27,867 nt of DNA, from NCBI GenBank assembly GCA_036380925.1, contig DASVDW010000227.1, positions 1-27,867 on the forward strand, in the 5' to 3' direction. This document shows positions 1 through 8,052 of this stretch, piece by piece (the first letter of the stretch is position 1; the number at the start of each line of letters is the position of its first letter). Both the position numbers and the translations under genes were made by a program. Below the pieces are notes generated by a model, which saw only the letters and a list, made by a program, of their open reading frames with translations, was not told the DNA's origin and did not search any database. This stretch comes from JAICLV01 sp036380925. Its GTDB lineage: Bacteria > Actinomycetota > Actinomycetes > Acidothermales > Acidothermaceae.

Positions 1-111
1 CCCGTCGGGCTCATTCGCCACGCCCCCACCTTCCCAAGCCTGCGCACCTGACATCCCTCGAACCGCTGAAAAGGTTGCCCGAGCCGCCCAAAAAAGGTGG
101 CCGCGACGTCG

Positions 112-870
112 ATGGCGCGCGACACTGCCCAGATGCCGGAGGACCATTTCGGAGAAGGCGTCGCCGAGCACTACGACGCGTCGTCCGCGGCGATGTTCGC
201 GCCCTCGGTTGTCGAGTCGACGGTCGACTTCCTGGCCGCGCTGGCCGGCGACGGTCCCGCGCTTGAGCTCGGTGTCGGCACCGGCCGGATCGCCCTGCCG
301 CTTCACCAGCGGGGCGTCGAAGTGCACGGCGTCGACCTGTCGGAGGCGATGGTCGCCCAACTGCGCGCCAAACCCGGCGGCGCCGATATCCCGGTGACGA
401 TTGGAGATTTCGCGACGGTGCGCGTCGACGCGACGTTCACGCTCGTCTACCTGGTCTTCAACACCATCAGCAATCTGACAACGCAAGACGCGCAGGTCGA
501 ATGTTTCGTCAACGCGACGCGGCAACTGCGGCACGGCGGCTGCTTTGTCGTCGAGGTCGGCGTCCCAGACCTGCAGCGGTTGCCGCCAGGCGAGACCGTC
601 CGCGCGTTCACCCTGACACCGAAACGGCTCGGATTCGACGAGTACGACATCGTCAACCAAGGACTTATCTCGCACCACTATTGGGTTGAGGACGACGCGC
701 TGCGCGAGCTGTCGGTGCCGTTCCGTTATGTGTGGCCGTCAGAGCTCGACCTGATGGCGCGCATTGCCGGAATGCGGCTTCGGGAACGCTGGTCCGACTG
801 GACTCGCGAGCCATTCACGGCGCAAAGCCGCAAGCACGTCTCTGTCTGGGAAAAGACGAGTCCTGCGTAG
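112..870 (+). CDS. Class I SAM-dependent methyltransferase
   Basis: About 252 residues. Probably transfers a methyl group from S-adenosylmethionine to an unidentified small molecule in the cytoplasm. Motif I is clear near residues 50-60 (LELGVGTGRIALPL), followed by the acidic end of strand beta2 (GVDLSEAM), which binds the ribose of SAM. A Rossmann-fold core continues to a post-core region rich in aromatic residues, as in the methyltransferase_25/11 groups. No residue reveals the substrate. The ATG at 112 is preferred; a GTG at 97 and an ATG at 132 are in frame, and none has a strong ribosome binding site. It converges on the MFS gene, with a hairpin between the two stops. The family call is solid; the substrate is unknown. 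Confidence 0.85.
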   Translation: MARDTAQMPEDHFGEGVAEHYDASSAAMFAPSVVESTVDFLAALAGDGPALELGVGTGRIALPLHQRGVEVHGVDLSEAMVAQLRAKPGGADIPVTIGDFATVRVDATFTLVYLVFNTISNLTTQDAQVECFVNATRQLRHGGCFVVEVGVPDLQRLPPGETVRAFTLTPKRLGFDEYDIVNQGLISHHYWVEDDALRELSVPFRYVWPSELDLMARIAGMRLRERWSDWTREPFTAQSRKHVSVWEKTSPA

Positions 871-875
871 CCGAG

Positions 876-919
876 TTGTGTCGGTCAACACGCGGTCTAC
901 CACGTGCTCGCCGACACAA
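876..919. terminator. Inverted repeat between convergent genes, likely bidirectional terminator
   Basis: TTGTGTCGG at 876-884 is the exact reverse complement of CCGACACAA at 911-919, giving a 9-bp stem with a 26-nt loop. It fills most of the 73-bp gap between the stop codons of the methyltransferase and the MFS transporter. There is no T-tract, which is usual in high-GC actinobacteria. Confidence 0.5.
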
Positions 920-943
920 GTGTCGAGAGTCACCGCCGGCCGC

Positions 944-2146
944 TCAGGAGACGGCGTCGGCGAACGCCGCGTCGTCCGCGTGTCTTGCCGAACGGCGAGT
1001 CAGCGCCGGCCACGGTTCGCAAATCAACGCCGCGACAATCGTGAGCGCGACGGAGGCGCCGAGCGCCGCTCGTCCGCCGGACGCGGTGACCAACACGCCG
1101 CCCACTGCTGACCCCAGCGCGTTGCCCGCGGTCAGCCCGCTGCCCATCCAGCCGAAAGCCTCGGTCGACGCGGCCCGCGGAGCCAGTGAGGCGAGCCGCT
1201 CGAACAGCCGTGACAACGCCGGGGCGATGGTGAGACCCCAGAAGAACAGCAACACGGTCAACACGATTCGGTCGGGCGCGAGCAGCAGCATCGCCAGCCC
1301 AGTCGCGACGAACATCAGCAGGTGGCGCAACTGCGCGCGATGCCGGTGCCGCGAACCGTAGATCAGCCCGCCACACAGCGAGCCGATGCTGGTGCAGGCC
1401 AATGTGTAAGCCGCGCTCGACGACGCGTGGCGTCCGCTCACCAGCGCGACAACCGCGACCGTCTCGCAGGCGAACGCCGCGATCAACGCGAACCCCGCCG
1501 CGATCACGCCGGGGATTCCCGGTTCGCGCAGCACCCGGCCGCCCTTTGGGCGCTCGCCCACGTGCCGGCCGGCGTCGGCGTTGCGATCACGCGCGAAGCC
1601 CAGCGAGCCCGCCAGCACCAAGACGCCGGCCGCGGCGACGGCCAGCCGCGGGCCGCCGATGGTCGCGAGCACGGCGGTGGCCGGCGGGCCCAGGACGAAG
1701 ATCAGCTCCTGCACGGTCGACTCGAGCGCGAAGACGCTGCGCCGCTGCTCGACCGGCACGAGAGCCGGGAGCGCGGCCCGAATCGACGCCGTGACCGGCG
1801 GGATGCACATGCCGCCGAGCAGCGCGATGAAGGCGAGCAGACCGGGTCGTGGCGGCACGAGCGACAGCGCGGCCATGGTCAGCGCGAACGCGACCGAGGT
1901 GATCGAGAGCACCCTGCGTCGTCCGTGCGAATCGGCGAGCCGACTCCACACCGGACCGGCGAGGAACGCCCCCGCCATATAGGTGGCCGAGACGGCGCCG
2001 GCGACCGCGTAGGTCGACCGCTCGGTGACCAGCAGCAACAGCGCCAGGCCGGTCATGCCCTGATTGGCCCGGCCGACGACGGATGTGCCCAGCAGCCAAG
2101 GTACGGATGGGGTGCGCAGCAGGTTTCGGTAGGTGGTTGCGGGCAT
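944..2146 (-). CDS. MFS transporter, probable drug/metabolite exporter
   Basis: About 400 residues, a normal length for a 12-helix major facilitator. Hydrophobic helices run throughout, and the cytoplasmic loop between helices 2 and 3 carries the MFS motif A pattern (GPVWSRLADSHGRRRVL, about residues 63-79). A longer basic stretch between helices 6 and 7 (around RDRNADAGRH) marks the middle of the protein. The ATG at 2146 starts MPATTYRNLL, typical for this family; the frame is open further upstream, but that part is non-hydrophobic and lies in the promoter region. It is divergent from a DHFR-like reductase across 193 bp that contains an 18-bp near-palindrome, suggesting local repressor control. 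Proton-coupled export is the family norm; the substrate cannot be told. Confidence 0.85.
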   Translation of the reverse strand: MPATTYRNLLRTPSVPWLLGTSVVGRANQGMTGLALLLLVTERSTYAVAGAVSATYMAGAFLAGPVWSRLADSHGRRRVLSITSVAFALTMAALSLVPPRPGLLAFIALLGGMCIPPVTASIRAALPALVPVEQRRSVFALESTVQELIFVLGPPATAVLATIGGPRLAVAAAGVLVLAGSLGFARDRNADAGRHVGERPKGGRVLREPGIPGVIAAGFALIAAFACETVAVVALVSGRHASSSAAYTLACTSIGSLCGGLIYGSRHRHRAQLRHLLMFVATGLAMLLLAPDRIVLTVLLFFWGLTIAPALSRLFERLASLAPRAASTEAFGWMGSGLTAGNALGSAVGGVLVTASGGRAALGASVALTIVAALICEPWPALTRRSARHADDAAFADAVS

Positions 2147-2199
2147 CGGCGTGCGGTGGCTCGTCTCGTGGTGGCGGTTCGGGTGCAGAGACCATTGTG

Positions 2200-2217
2200 C
2201 TCTGTATCGATAAAGAG
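2200..2217. promoter_or_regulatory. 18-bp near-perfect palindrome, candidate operator
   Basis: CTCTGTATCGATAAAGAG pairs at 8 of 9 symmetric positions around the TATCGATA core. It sits 54 bp upstream of the MFS start and 123 bp upstream of the DHFR-like start, in the divergent promoter region. The size suits a dimeric HTH repressor (TetR or MarR type), but no such regulator is encoded next to it. Confidence 0.4.
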
Positions 2218-2339
2218 GCGCTTGAGATTGAGCTAACTCGGCCCCTGTCTTGCGGCTGCCCAGGCGTCCGAGCGATGAGTCGGCCGCCCTCGCGTCGTCC
2301 AATGCGGTGACAACACAGCGACGACGACGGGAGCTCACG

Positions 2340-2942
2340 ATGCGCCTCACCTTGCACACCTTCTTGACCCTGGACGGCGTCATGCAGGCGCCCGGCGGAC
2401 CAGACGAAGACCGCGAGGGCGGCTTCACCCACGGCGGCTGGTCTTTCCCTTATGGCGACGAGGAGTTCGCCAATCCGATGATCGGTTGGTTCGAGCACGC
2501 TGACGCGTTCCTGCTCGGCCGCAAGACCTACGACATCTTCAACGGCTACTGGCCGCAGCATGACGACGCGGACGACCCGATCGCGAGCAGGCTCAACCGG
2601 TTGCCCAAGCATGTCGCCTCGCGCTCCCGCTCGACGTTCGAGTGGGCGAACACCGCGCCCATCAGCGACGTGGTCTCAGAGGTGACCAAGCTCAAGGAGC
2701 AGCCCGGCGACGAGCTTCAGGTGCACGGCAGCGGCGCCCTCGCCCACACCCTGATCGAGCACGACCTGATCGACGAGTACCGGCTGATGATCTTCCCGGT
2801 GCACCTCGGGTCGGGCAAAAAGCTCTTCGCGGACGGCGGAAAAGCGGCCAGCCTCCGACTGCTCTCCAGCAAGGCGACCTCGGCCGGCGTCATCATCGCG
2901 ACGTATGAGCCGGCGGGCGACGTGCGCTACGGCTCTTACTGA
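2340..2942 (+). CDS. Dihydrofolate reductase family protein (RibD C-terminal fold)
   Basis: About 200 residues, the usual size for the YyaP/YwjB-type RibD_C proteins, NAD(P)H-dependent reductases related to DHFR and to the reductase half of RibD. The N-terminal strand and following loop (MRLTLHTFLTLDGVMQAPGG), the FLLGRKTYD segment and the C-terminal LQVHGSGALAHTLIEHDLIDEYRL block are all diagnostic. The ATG at 2340 has GGGAG a few bases upstream; an earlier in-frame ATG at 2250 would add a basic, uncharacteristic leader. True folate-reductase activity is unlikely; the substrate of this group is mostly unknown. It is divergent from the MFS exporter, which may share its promoter region. Confidence 0.88.
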   Translation: MRLTLHTFLTLDGVMQAPGGPDEDREGGFTHGGWSFPYGDEEFANPMIGWFEHADAFLLGRKTYDIFNGYWPQHDDADDPIASRLNRLPKHVASRSRSTFEWANTAPISDVVSEVTKLKEQPGDELQVHGSGALAHTLIEHDLIDEYRLMIFPVHLGSGKKLFADGGKAASLRLLSSKATSAGVIIATYEPAGDVRYGSY

Positions 2943-2952
2943 TTGATCACAC

Positions 2953-3059
2953 GGTCAGCCGCCGCGACCACGCCGTCACAGCGCGCGCTCTTGGCCGCGA
3001 CCCCGCCGTGCCCACATGCTTCATCACGGGCACACATTCGGTGGTCGCGGGAGGTGACC
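2953..3059. repeat. Long imperfect inverted repeat covering the leader and ribosome binding site of the next gene
   Basis: The arm at 2953-2971 pairs with 3041-3059 at 16 of 19 positions, including an unbroken 10-bp block (CCGCGACCAC with GTGGTCGCGG). The right arm contains the GGGAGGTGACC ribosome binding site of the gene starting at 3064. A smaller hairpin, GTGCCC 3008-3013 with GGGCAC 3028-3033, is nested inside. It may be an RNA fold or a protein site. Confidence 0.35.
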
Positions 3060-3063
3060 AGCG

Positions 3064-4809
3064 GTGTCGGTGGCGGACGCGGCGGCGACGACCCACGCGC
3101 AGGTCAGCGCGCCCCGTCACGCCGTCCGCGCGGTCGTGGTCGCTGCCACCATCTATGTCGCCGCGTCGCTTGCGTTGTTCCACCCATTGCTCACCGACCT
3201 CGCGCGACGCGCTCCGCAAGCGGGCTCCGGCGACGTCGCGCAGATGGCGTGGTTCCAAAGCTGGACGGCGTGGGCGATCACCCACGGACATGATCCGTTG
3301 ATCTCGCACGCGATGAACGTTCCGCATGGGGTCAACCTGATGTGGAACACCGCGATGCCGTTGGCCGGCGCGCTCATGACTCCGGTCACGCTCGCGTTCG
3401 GGCCGTTGACGACGGTGAACCTGCTCTTCATCGCCGGCCCGATCACCACAGCGCTGACCGCGCGATGGTGGCTGTCCCGACATGTGCGAACCGAATTGGC
3501 CCGTGTCGTGGGCGGGTTCGTCGTCGGCTTCGGCCCGTTCGTCGCGGCGCACCTCGGCGGGCATCTCAACTTCACCGTGCTGCCGCTAGTGCCGGTGATC
3601 TTGCGCCTCGGCGAAGACGTGTTGTGGCGCTCACCGGGAGCACGCAAGCCGGCGATCTTGCTCGGCGTGGCGGTCGCCGCGCAGGCGTTGTTGTCCGAAG
3701 AGGTGCTGCTGATCGTGTTCATCGGCGGCGTCGTGCTGCTGGTCGCGGGGCTGGCCTGCCTGCCGTCGCTACGCCACCGTCCGCGCCGAGATGTCATTCG
3801 AGGTTGCGTCGTTTCGCTCGTGACCGCGACCGCCATCTTCGCGTGGCCCCTCACCGTCCAGCTGTTCGGACCGGATCGGGCTCGAGGGGTCAACACGGCA
3901 CGCTACTTCGCGCAGCCGCGCGACTTCGTCATTCCGAGCGACCACGAGTTCTTCGGCTCCGCGGCGCAGACGCAGGAGCTGATCAGTCGCGGTTCCAATG
4001 CCTTCGAGGACGCCGTCTATCTCGGCGTTCCGGCGTTGGCGCTCTTCGCGGTGGCGCTGGTCTATCACCGTCGAAGTCGGCTCGCCTGGACCGCGGTCTT
4101 GGCCGGGTTGCTCGTCGCCCTGCTTGCGCTGGGGTCCGGCGTCCACGGCGCCTTTTGGACCGGTGTCGCCCACCCGTTCGCGCCGCTGTTGGCCCCACCC
4201 GTCCTCTCCAGCATCGTGCCCCAACGGTTCGGCCTGCTCCTCACCCTGCTGGCCGCGTTCGCGCTGGCGAAAGTGACGGACGACGCGGCCGCGCGCGTGC
4301 GGTGGCGCGTGCCGTCACGCGCCACCGCCGTCCTCGCCGGAGTGGCGATCGTGCTGGTGTCGTGGGCGCCGGCGCCGCCCTCCAACCAGGTCGACGCGCG
4401 AGTGCCCAGCTTCTTCAACTCCGAGGTGCGGCAGGCCTTGCCCGCCGCATCCCGCGTCATCCTGCTCCCCGCCCCGACCCAGGCGGACGACTCGGCGGTG
4501 CTCTACCAAGCGGTGGCGCGGATGCGCTTCGCCATGTTGGGTAGTTACGCCATCTCGCTCGACGACTCCGGTCGAATGGCGAGCCACGCGACGCCGGACC
4601 CGCTGACCGCCGTGTCGACGCAGTCACCCGCGCAGGTGCAGCGGTCAGCGCCGTCTATTAGGCACGCGGTGGCGGCCGCCGGCGTGACCGCCGTGATCCT
4701 CGTTCCCGGAGCTCTGACCGCCCGCGTGTTGCCCGCCGTGGAGGCCGTCTACGGAACGCCGGATCAACGTGACGGCGTCGACCTGTGGCGCGTCACCCCG
4801 GCCCCGTGA
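3064..4809 (+). CDS. Polytopic membrane protein, putative GT-C-type glycosyltransferase
   Basis: About 581 residues with a dozen or so hydrophobic helices. After the first helix the extracytoplasmic loop carries GDVAQMAWFQSWTAWAITHGHDP and then the NVPHGVNLMWNTAMPLAG pattern. That arrangement is typical of a large, poorly characterised group of actinobacterial GT-C-like membrane proteins that probably use polyprenyl-phosphate sugars in cell-envelope glycosylation. The role here is inferred from architecture only; catalytic acids are not proven (the GD near residue 57 is a candidate). The GTG at 3064 follows a strong GGGAGGTGA ribosome binding site. Its 3' end overlaps the convergent Pol IV gene by 17 bp. 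Confidence 0.7.
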   Translation: MSVADAAATTHAQVSAPRHAVRAVVVAATIYVAASLALFHPLLTDLARRAPQAGSGDVAQMAWFQSWTAWAITHGHDPLISHAMNVPHGVNLMWNTAMPLAGALMTPVTLAFGPLTTVNLLFIAGPITTALTARWWLSRHVRTELARVVGGFVVGFGPFVAAHLGGHLNFTVLPLVPVILRLGEDVLWRSPGARKPAILLGVAVAAQALLSEEVLLIVFIGGVVLLVAGLACLPSLRHRPRRDVIRGCVVSLVTATAIFAWPLTVQLFGPDRARGVNTARYFAQPRDFVIPSDHEFFGSAAQTQELISRGSNAFEDAVYLGVPALALFAVALVYHRRSRLAWTAVLAGLLVALLALGSGVHGAFWTGVAHPFAPLLAPPVLSSIVPQRFGLLLTLLAAFALAKVTDDAAARVRWRVPSRATAVLAGVAIVLVSWAPAPPSNQVDARVPSFFNSEVRQALPAASRVILLPAPTQADDSAVLYQAVARMRFAMLGSYAISLDDSGRMASHATPDPLTAVSTQSPAQVQRSAPSIRHAVAAAGVTAVILVPGALTARVLPAVEAVYGTPDQRDGVDLWRVTPAP

Positions 4810-6055
4810 GGCGGTGGCCTTCGGCCAGCTCTCGGAATTCGTCGGGCACCTGGCCGACGTCCGAGAGGAGCACGGTGGCGTAGCCGATCGCGTCGCGACC
4901 GAACCGCAACCGCACCGCGTCGACTGAGCGATCGGCGGACCACCGCGTTGCGCCTTTGGTGGAACCAGGTCGCCGCGCCTCGTCGTCCAGCCCCAGCGGG
5001 AGTTCTAGTTGCAGCACTCCTTGGTCGGTGAGCTGCGACACCGAAATGGCGAGCAGGCTGATGGAGCGCTCCTGAGGGTGGTCGCGCAGAGCCGCGCTGG
5101 CCAGCTCCACCGCCACCTCGGTCAAGGTGGACGTCGCGGAGATAGCGCCAGAAAGCGTGATCGAGCGAGTGATCGAGCGCAGGTCGCAGAACCGCACGCG
5201 CACCGTGATCGTGCAGCCAGCGCGGCCCGCGGCGCGCAGCCGGGAGGCGACCCGGTCGGCCAAAAAACCCAGCGTGTTCTGCAAAAGCTGCGGCGTGACC
5301 ACCTTCTTGCCCAGGGCCGCCTGCGCCCCGACCGACGACGCGCGTCGTCCGGTGTCGACTCCCCGCGGATCGACGTTGGCGGCCAGCGACGAGAGCTTGT
5401 CACCGGCCGCGCCGCCTAACAAATGCTTCAGCGACCGGCCCGGCGTCGAGGCCAACTCCCCGATCGTGCGGATGCCGTTTTCGGCCAGCCTGGCTTGCGT
5501 CTTAGGCCCGACGCCCCAGATCAAGCTGACCGGCAGCGGGTCGAGAAACTGCCGCTCCTCACCGATTGGCACCACCACAAGGCCATCCGGTTTGGCCACC
5601 TGTGAGGCGATCTTGGCCAGATGTTTGGTGCCTGCGACGCCGATGGAGATCGGCAGTCCCGCCTCGGCGCGCACCCGTCGTCGGATCGTGGTCGCGATAC
5701 CGATCGGGGAGCCGAAGAGCCGAAGCGCGCCGGCGACGTCAAGAAACGCCTCGTCGATGGAAATGCGCTCCACGATCGGGGTGAAGTCCCTCAAGATGTC
5801 GATCACCTGATCGCCCAGCCGTTGGTAGTCGGCGAAGTGACCGCCGACGAACACGAGCCCGGGGCACAGCTCGCGGGCCCGTCGGCCGGACATCCCACCG
5901 CTGACACCCAGCCGCTTCGCCTCGTAGGAGGCGGCGAGCACGACACCGCCGCCAACGGCGATCGGCTTGCCACGCAGCGAAGGGTCCAGGAGTTGCTCGA
6001 CCGAGGCGTAGAAGGCGTCGAGGTCGGCGTGCAGGATGGTTGGCTCGGAAGCCAT
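4793..6055 (-). CDS. dinB: DNA polymerase IV (Y-family translesion polymerase)
   Basis: About 420 residues. Carries out translesion synthesis and is usually induced by DNA damage. The palm holds HADLDAFYASVEQ (metal-binding Asp11) and SIDEAFLD with the second acidic pair. The HhH-rich thumb (IWGVGPKTQARLAENGIRTIGELA) and the little-finger domain follow. The segment QLELPL near the C-terminal third resembles a beta-clamp-binding motif. By alignment with E. coli Pol IV (Phe13) the steric gate falls on Tyr16, as in archaeal Dpo4. The ATG at 6055 places the first catalytic Asp at the normal distance; an upstream in-frame start at 6088 would overlap the LexA box and is less likely. The 3' end overlaps the convergent membrane-protein gene by 17 bp. 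Confidence 0.95.
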   Translation of the reverse strand: MASEPTILHADLDAFYASVEQLLDPSLRGKPIAVGGGVVLAASYEAKRLGVSGGMSGRRARELCPGLVFVGGHFADYQRLGDQVIDILRDFTPIVERISIDEAFLDVAGALRLFGSPIGIATTIRRRVRAEAGLPISIGVAGTKHLAKIASQVAKPDGLVVVPIGEERQFLDPLPVSLIWGVGPKTQARLAENGIRTIGELASTPGRSLKHLLGGAAGDKLSSLAANVDPRGVDTGRRASSVGAQAALGKKVVTPQLLQNTLGFLADRVASRLRAAGRAGCTITVRVRFCDLRSITRSITLSGAISATSTLTEVAVELASAALRDHPQERSISLLAISVSQLTDQGVLQLELPLGLDDEARRPGSTKGATRWSADRSVDAVRLRFGRDAIGYATVLLSDVGQVPDEFRELAEGHRLTGPG

Positions 6056-6067
6056 ACCGACAGCGTA

Positions 6068-6085
6068 TTCGAACAGTTGTTCGAA
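6068..6085. promoter_or_regulatory. LexA (SOS) box
   Basis: TTCGAAC-AGTT-GTTCGAA has perfect 7-bp arms around a 4-bp centre and exactly matches the mycobacterial-type SOS consensus TCGAAC-N4-GTTCGA. It lies 13 bp upstream of the dinB start codon and 58 bp upstream of the divergent lactate dehydrogenase start, so it most likely represses dinB and may also affect the divergent gene. Confidence 0.9.
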
Positions 6086-6142
6086 CACGAGGTGTTTCCG
6101 CTCTTTTCAAGGCCCATGCCGCTGCCGTGGCAGACTCCCCCC

Positions 6143-7354
6143 ATGGACAGGCGTCAGCTGCCGAAGTGGAGCGAGCTGCGGCCGCTGCTGCGCGGCAGAC
6201 CGCTCGAACTCAACCCCACAAAGCGGCGGCTGGAGAAGGCGCTGACCATCGCCGACCTGCGACGCGCCGCGCGACTCCGCACGCCGCGCTCGGTCTTCGA
6301 CTACACAGACGGCGCGGCCGAGCAGGAGATCAGCTTGCGCCGGGCACGGCGGCTATTTGCCGACCTCGAGTTTCATCCGTCGATCCTGCGCGACGTCGCC
6401 AGCCTCGACACGTCGACGTCGATGCTCGGACAGATCGCGGCGATGCCGTTCGCCTTCGCCCCAACCGGTTTCACCCGGATGATGCAGCATGAGGGCGAGT
6501 CGGCGGTGGCCCGCGTCGCGGAGCGCCGCGGGATCCCATACGCGCTCTCGACGCTTGGCACGACATCGATAGAGGACGTCGCGGCGGCGGCGCCCAAGGC
6601 GCGCAAGTGGTTCCAGCTTTACGTGTGGCGCGACCGTTCGGCCGGCGAGGACTTGATGAAGCGCGCGGTCGCCGCCGGGTATGAGGCGCTCATCTTGACG
6701 GTCGACGCCCCGGTGGCGGGCGCCCGGCTGCGCGACGCGCGGAACGGATTTGCGATCCCGCCTGCCCTGACGCTCAAGACAATCCTCGACGGCGCGACGC
6801 ACCCGGTGTGGTGGGTCAACCTGCTCACGACACCGCCCCTCACCTTCGCGTCGTTGCACGCGTGGGAAGGCACGGTCGCGGAGTTGATGAACTCGCTGTT
6901 CGATCCGACGATGACGATCGCCGATTTGGAATGGGTGCGGTCGTGCTGGAGCGGACCGCTCATCATCAAGGGAATTCAAACCGTGGACGACGCGCGCCGC
7001 GTTGTCGACGCCGGCGCCGACGCCATCGTGCTGTCGAACCACGGGGGTCGCCAGCTCGACCGCGCGCCCGTCCCGCTGCGACTGCTGCCCGACGTCGTCG
7101 ACGCGGTGGGCGACCGTGTCGAAGTGCACGTCGACACCGGGGTCATGAGCGGCGCCGACATCGTCGCGGGGCTCGCGCTGGGCGCGAAGGCGGTGTGGGT
7201 TGGGCGGGCGTACCTGTATGGCTTGATGGCCGGCGGCGAGCGCGGAGTCGACCGCGCGGCCGAGATCCTCTCCACCGAGATCCGCCGCACCATGCGACTG
7301 CTCGGCGTCCGCAGCGTCGGCGAGCTGACCCCCGCCCACGTCAAACTGCCCTGA
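6143..7354 (+). CDS. lldD: FMN-dependent L-lactate dehydrogenase (quinone type)
   Basis: About 403 residues. A member of the FMN-dependent alpha-hydroxy-acid dehydrogenase family that oxidises L-lactate to pyruvate and passes electrons to the respiratory chain. The N-terminal basic region and FDYTDGAAEQEISLRRAR, the flavin segment FAPTGFTRMM, the QLYVWRD strand, LTVDAPVAGARLRD and the catalytic SNHGGRQLDRAPVPL block (His/Arg) are all present. The end, GRAYLYGLMAGGERGV, is also typical. From memory it closely resembles mycobacterial LldD2. ATG 6143 matches the family N-terminus; an ATG at 6116 with a weak AAGG is the alternative. It is divergent from dinB across the SOS box. Another hydroxy acid such as mandelate cannot be wholly excluded. 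Confidence 0.9.
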   Translation: MDRRQLPKWSELRPLLRGRPLELNPTKRRLEKALTIADLRRAARLRTPRSVFDYTDGAAEQEISLRRARRLFADLEFHPSILRDVASLDTSTSMLGQIAAMPFAFAPTGFTRMMQHEGESAVARVAERRGIPYALSTLGTTSIEDVAAAAPKARKWFQLYVWRDRSAGEDLMKRAVAAGYEALILTVDAPVAGARLRDARNGFAIPPALTLKTILDGATHPVWWVNLLTTPPLTFASLHAWEGTVAELMNSLFDPTMTIADLEWVRSCWSGPLIIKGIQTVDDARRVVDAGADAIVLSNHGGRQLDRAPVPLRLLPDVVDAVGDRVEVHVDTGVMSGADIVAGLALGAKAVWVGRAYLYGLMAGGERGVDRAAEILSTEIRRTMRLLGVRSVGELTPAHVKLP

Positions 7355-7373
7355 CGGCGGGCGCCGCCTCGCC

Positions 7374-7880
7374 TTACCGGCGCTCGGTTAGGCCGCGGAT
7401 GAACGCGGCTTGCCCGGCATGCTGGGTGCAGTCGTTGATGACACTGACCAGCCGAACGCCCAACGTCACCGGCGGATCCCACCGCTGGTCGACGATCCGG
7501 TCGAGGTCGGCGTCGTGCAATCCGCCGACGTACCTCACCGTCTGCTGGTGCACGTCGTCGAAATAGCCCAGCAGCAAAGCGGGATCCGCGCGCACCGCCT
7601 CGACGTCCGAGCTGTGGTGACCGTAACCGGTCGCGGCCTCGTCGAACGGCAGGCCGAAACGCCGCGCCCACCCGCCCGTCGTCCAGACTTGGTCGACCCC
7701 GGCAACTTCAGACACGTGGTCGTCCGCGACCCGGCTGAGGTGCCATACCAACCAGGCGATCGTGTTGGCGTCTTTGTCGGCGCGGAAATTGAGCGCGGCG
7801 GCGTCGAGCCCTTCGACCGCCCCGTGCACGTCGTCGCGCACCCGGCCGAACCCGTCAAGCAAGACGTCACGGCTATTCAT
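7374..7880 (-). CDS. DinB-fold mycothiol transferase-like protein (DUF664)
   Basis: About 168 residues, a four-helix bundle of the DinB/DUF664 superfamily, whose actinobacterial members are annotated as mycothiol-dependent transferases or isomerases. The metal-binding pattern is visible: the His in AWLVWHLSRVADDH (about residue 47) and the His in DCTQHAGQAAFIRG (about 154), with His residues in between as possible third ligands. The ATG at 7880 follows a strong GGAGGTG ribosome binding site; the open frame upstream to 7973 lacks support. It converges on lldD with 19 bp between stops. Thiol-conjugating detoxification is a family inference. The name DinB here refers to the bundle fold, not to Pol IV. 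Confidence 0.82.
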   Translation of the reverse strand: MNSRDVLLDGFGRVRDDVHGAVEGLDAAALNFRADKDANTIAWLVWHLSRVADDHVSEVAGVDQVWTTGGWARRFGLPFDEAATGYGHHSSDVEAVRADPALLLGYFDDVHQQTVRYVGGLHDADLDRIVDQRWDPPVTLGVRLVSVINDCTQHAGQAAFIRGLTERR

Positions 7881-8007
7881 GTGAGCCACCTCCGAGCACA
7901 GCCCTTCCCCGGGCCGAGGACAGCCGAACGGGTCCGAGGACACCTCTGTGGGCCTGTCCTGGGACCGGTACACGTCCTAAACGTGATCAACCCGCCCCGG
8001 ACGACGA

Positions 8008-8038
8008 AGTGGCCCGCCGGCGGACCCGGCGGGCCACT
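8008..8038. terminator. 13-bp perfect hairpin, terminator of the acs-satP operon
   Basis: AGTGGCCCGCCGG at 8008-8020 and CCGGCGGGCCACT at 8026-8038 are exact reverse complements with a 5-nt loop. It begins 14 bp beyond the satP stop in the direction of minus-strand transcription. It lacks a U-tract, as expected of actinobacterial I-shaped terminators, and insulates the downstream DUF664 gene. That 172-bp gap also holds CCGAGGACA twice (7914-7922, 7934-7942). Confidence 0.75.
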
Positions 8039-8052
8039 CGTGCAGCGTGGGC

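Noticed and set aside
1..111. A gene or RNA in the first 111 bases
   Set aside because: No in-frame domain, tRNA arms or clear promoter could be recognised; it may be the tail of an intergenic region.
3342..4544. A 400-codon plus-strand frame inside the GT-C-like gene
   Set aside because: The +1-shifted frame is Arg/Ala-rich, while the chosen frame has clear membrane helices and a strong ribosome binding site.
7374..7880. A second damage-inducible DinB polymerase
   Set aside because: Only 168 residues, with the metal-His four-helix-bundle pattern of DUF664. The shared name DinB refers to an unrelated Bacillus protein family.
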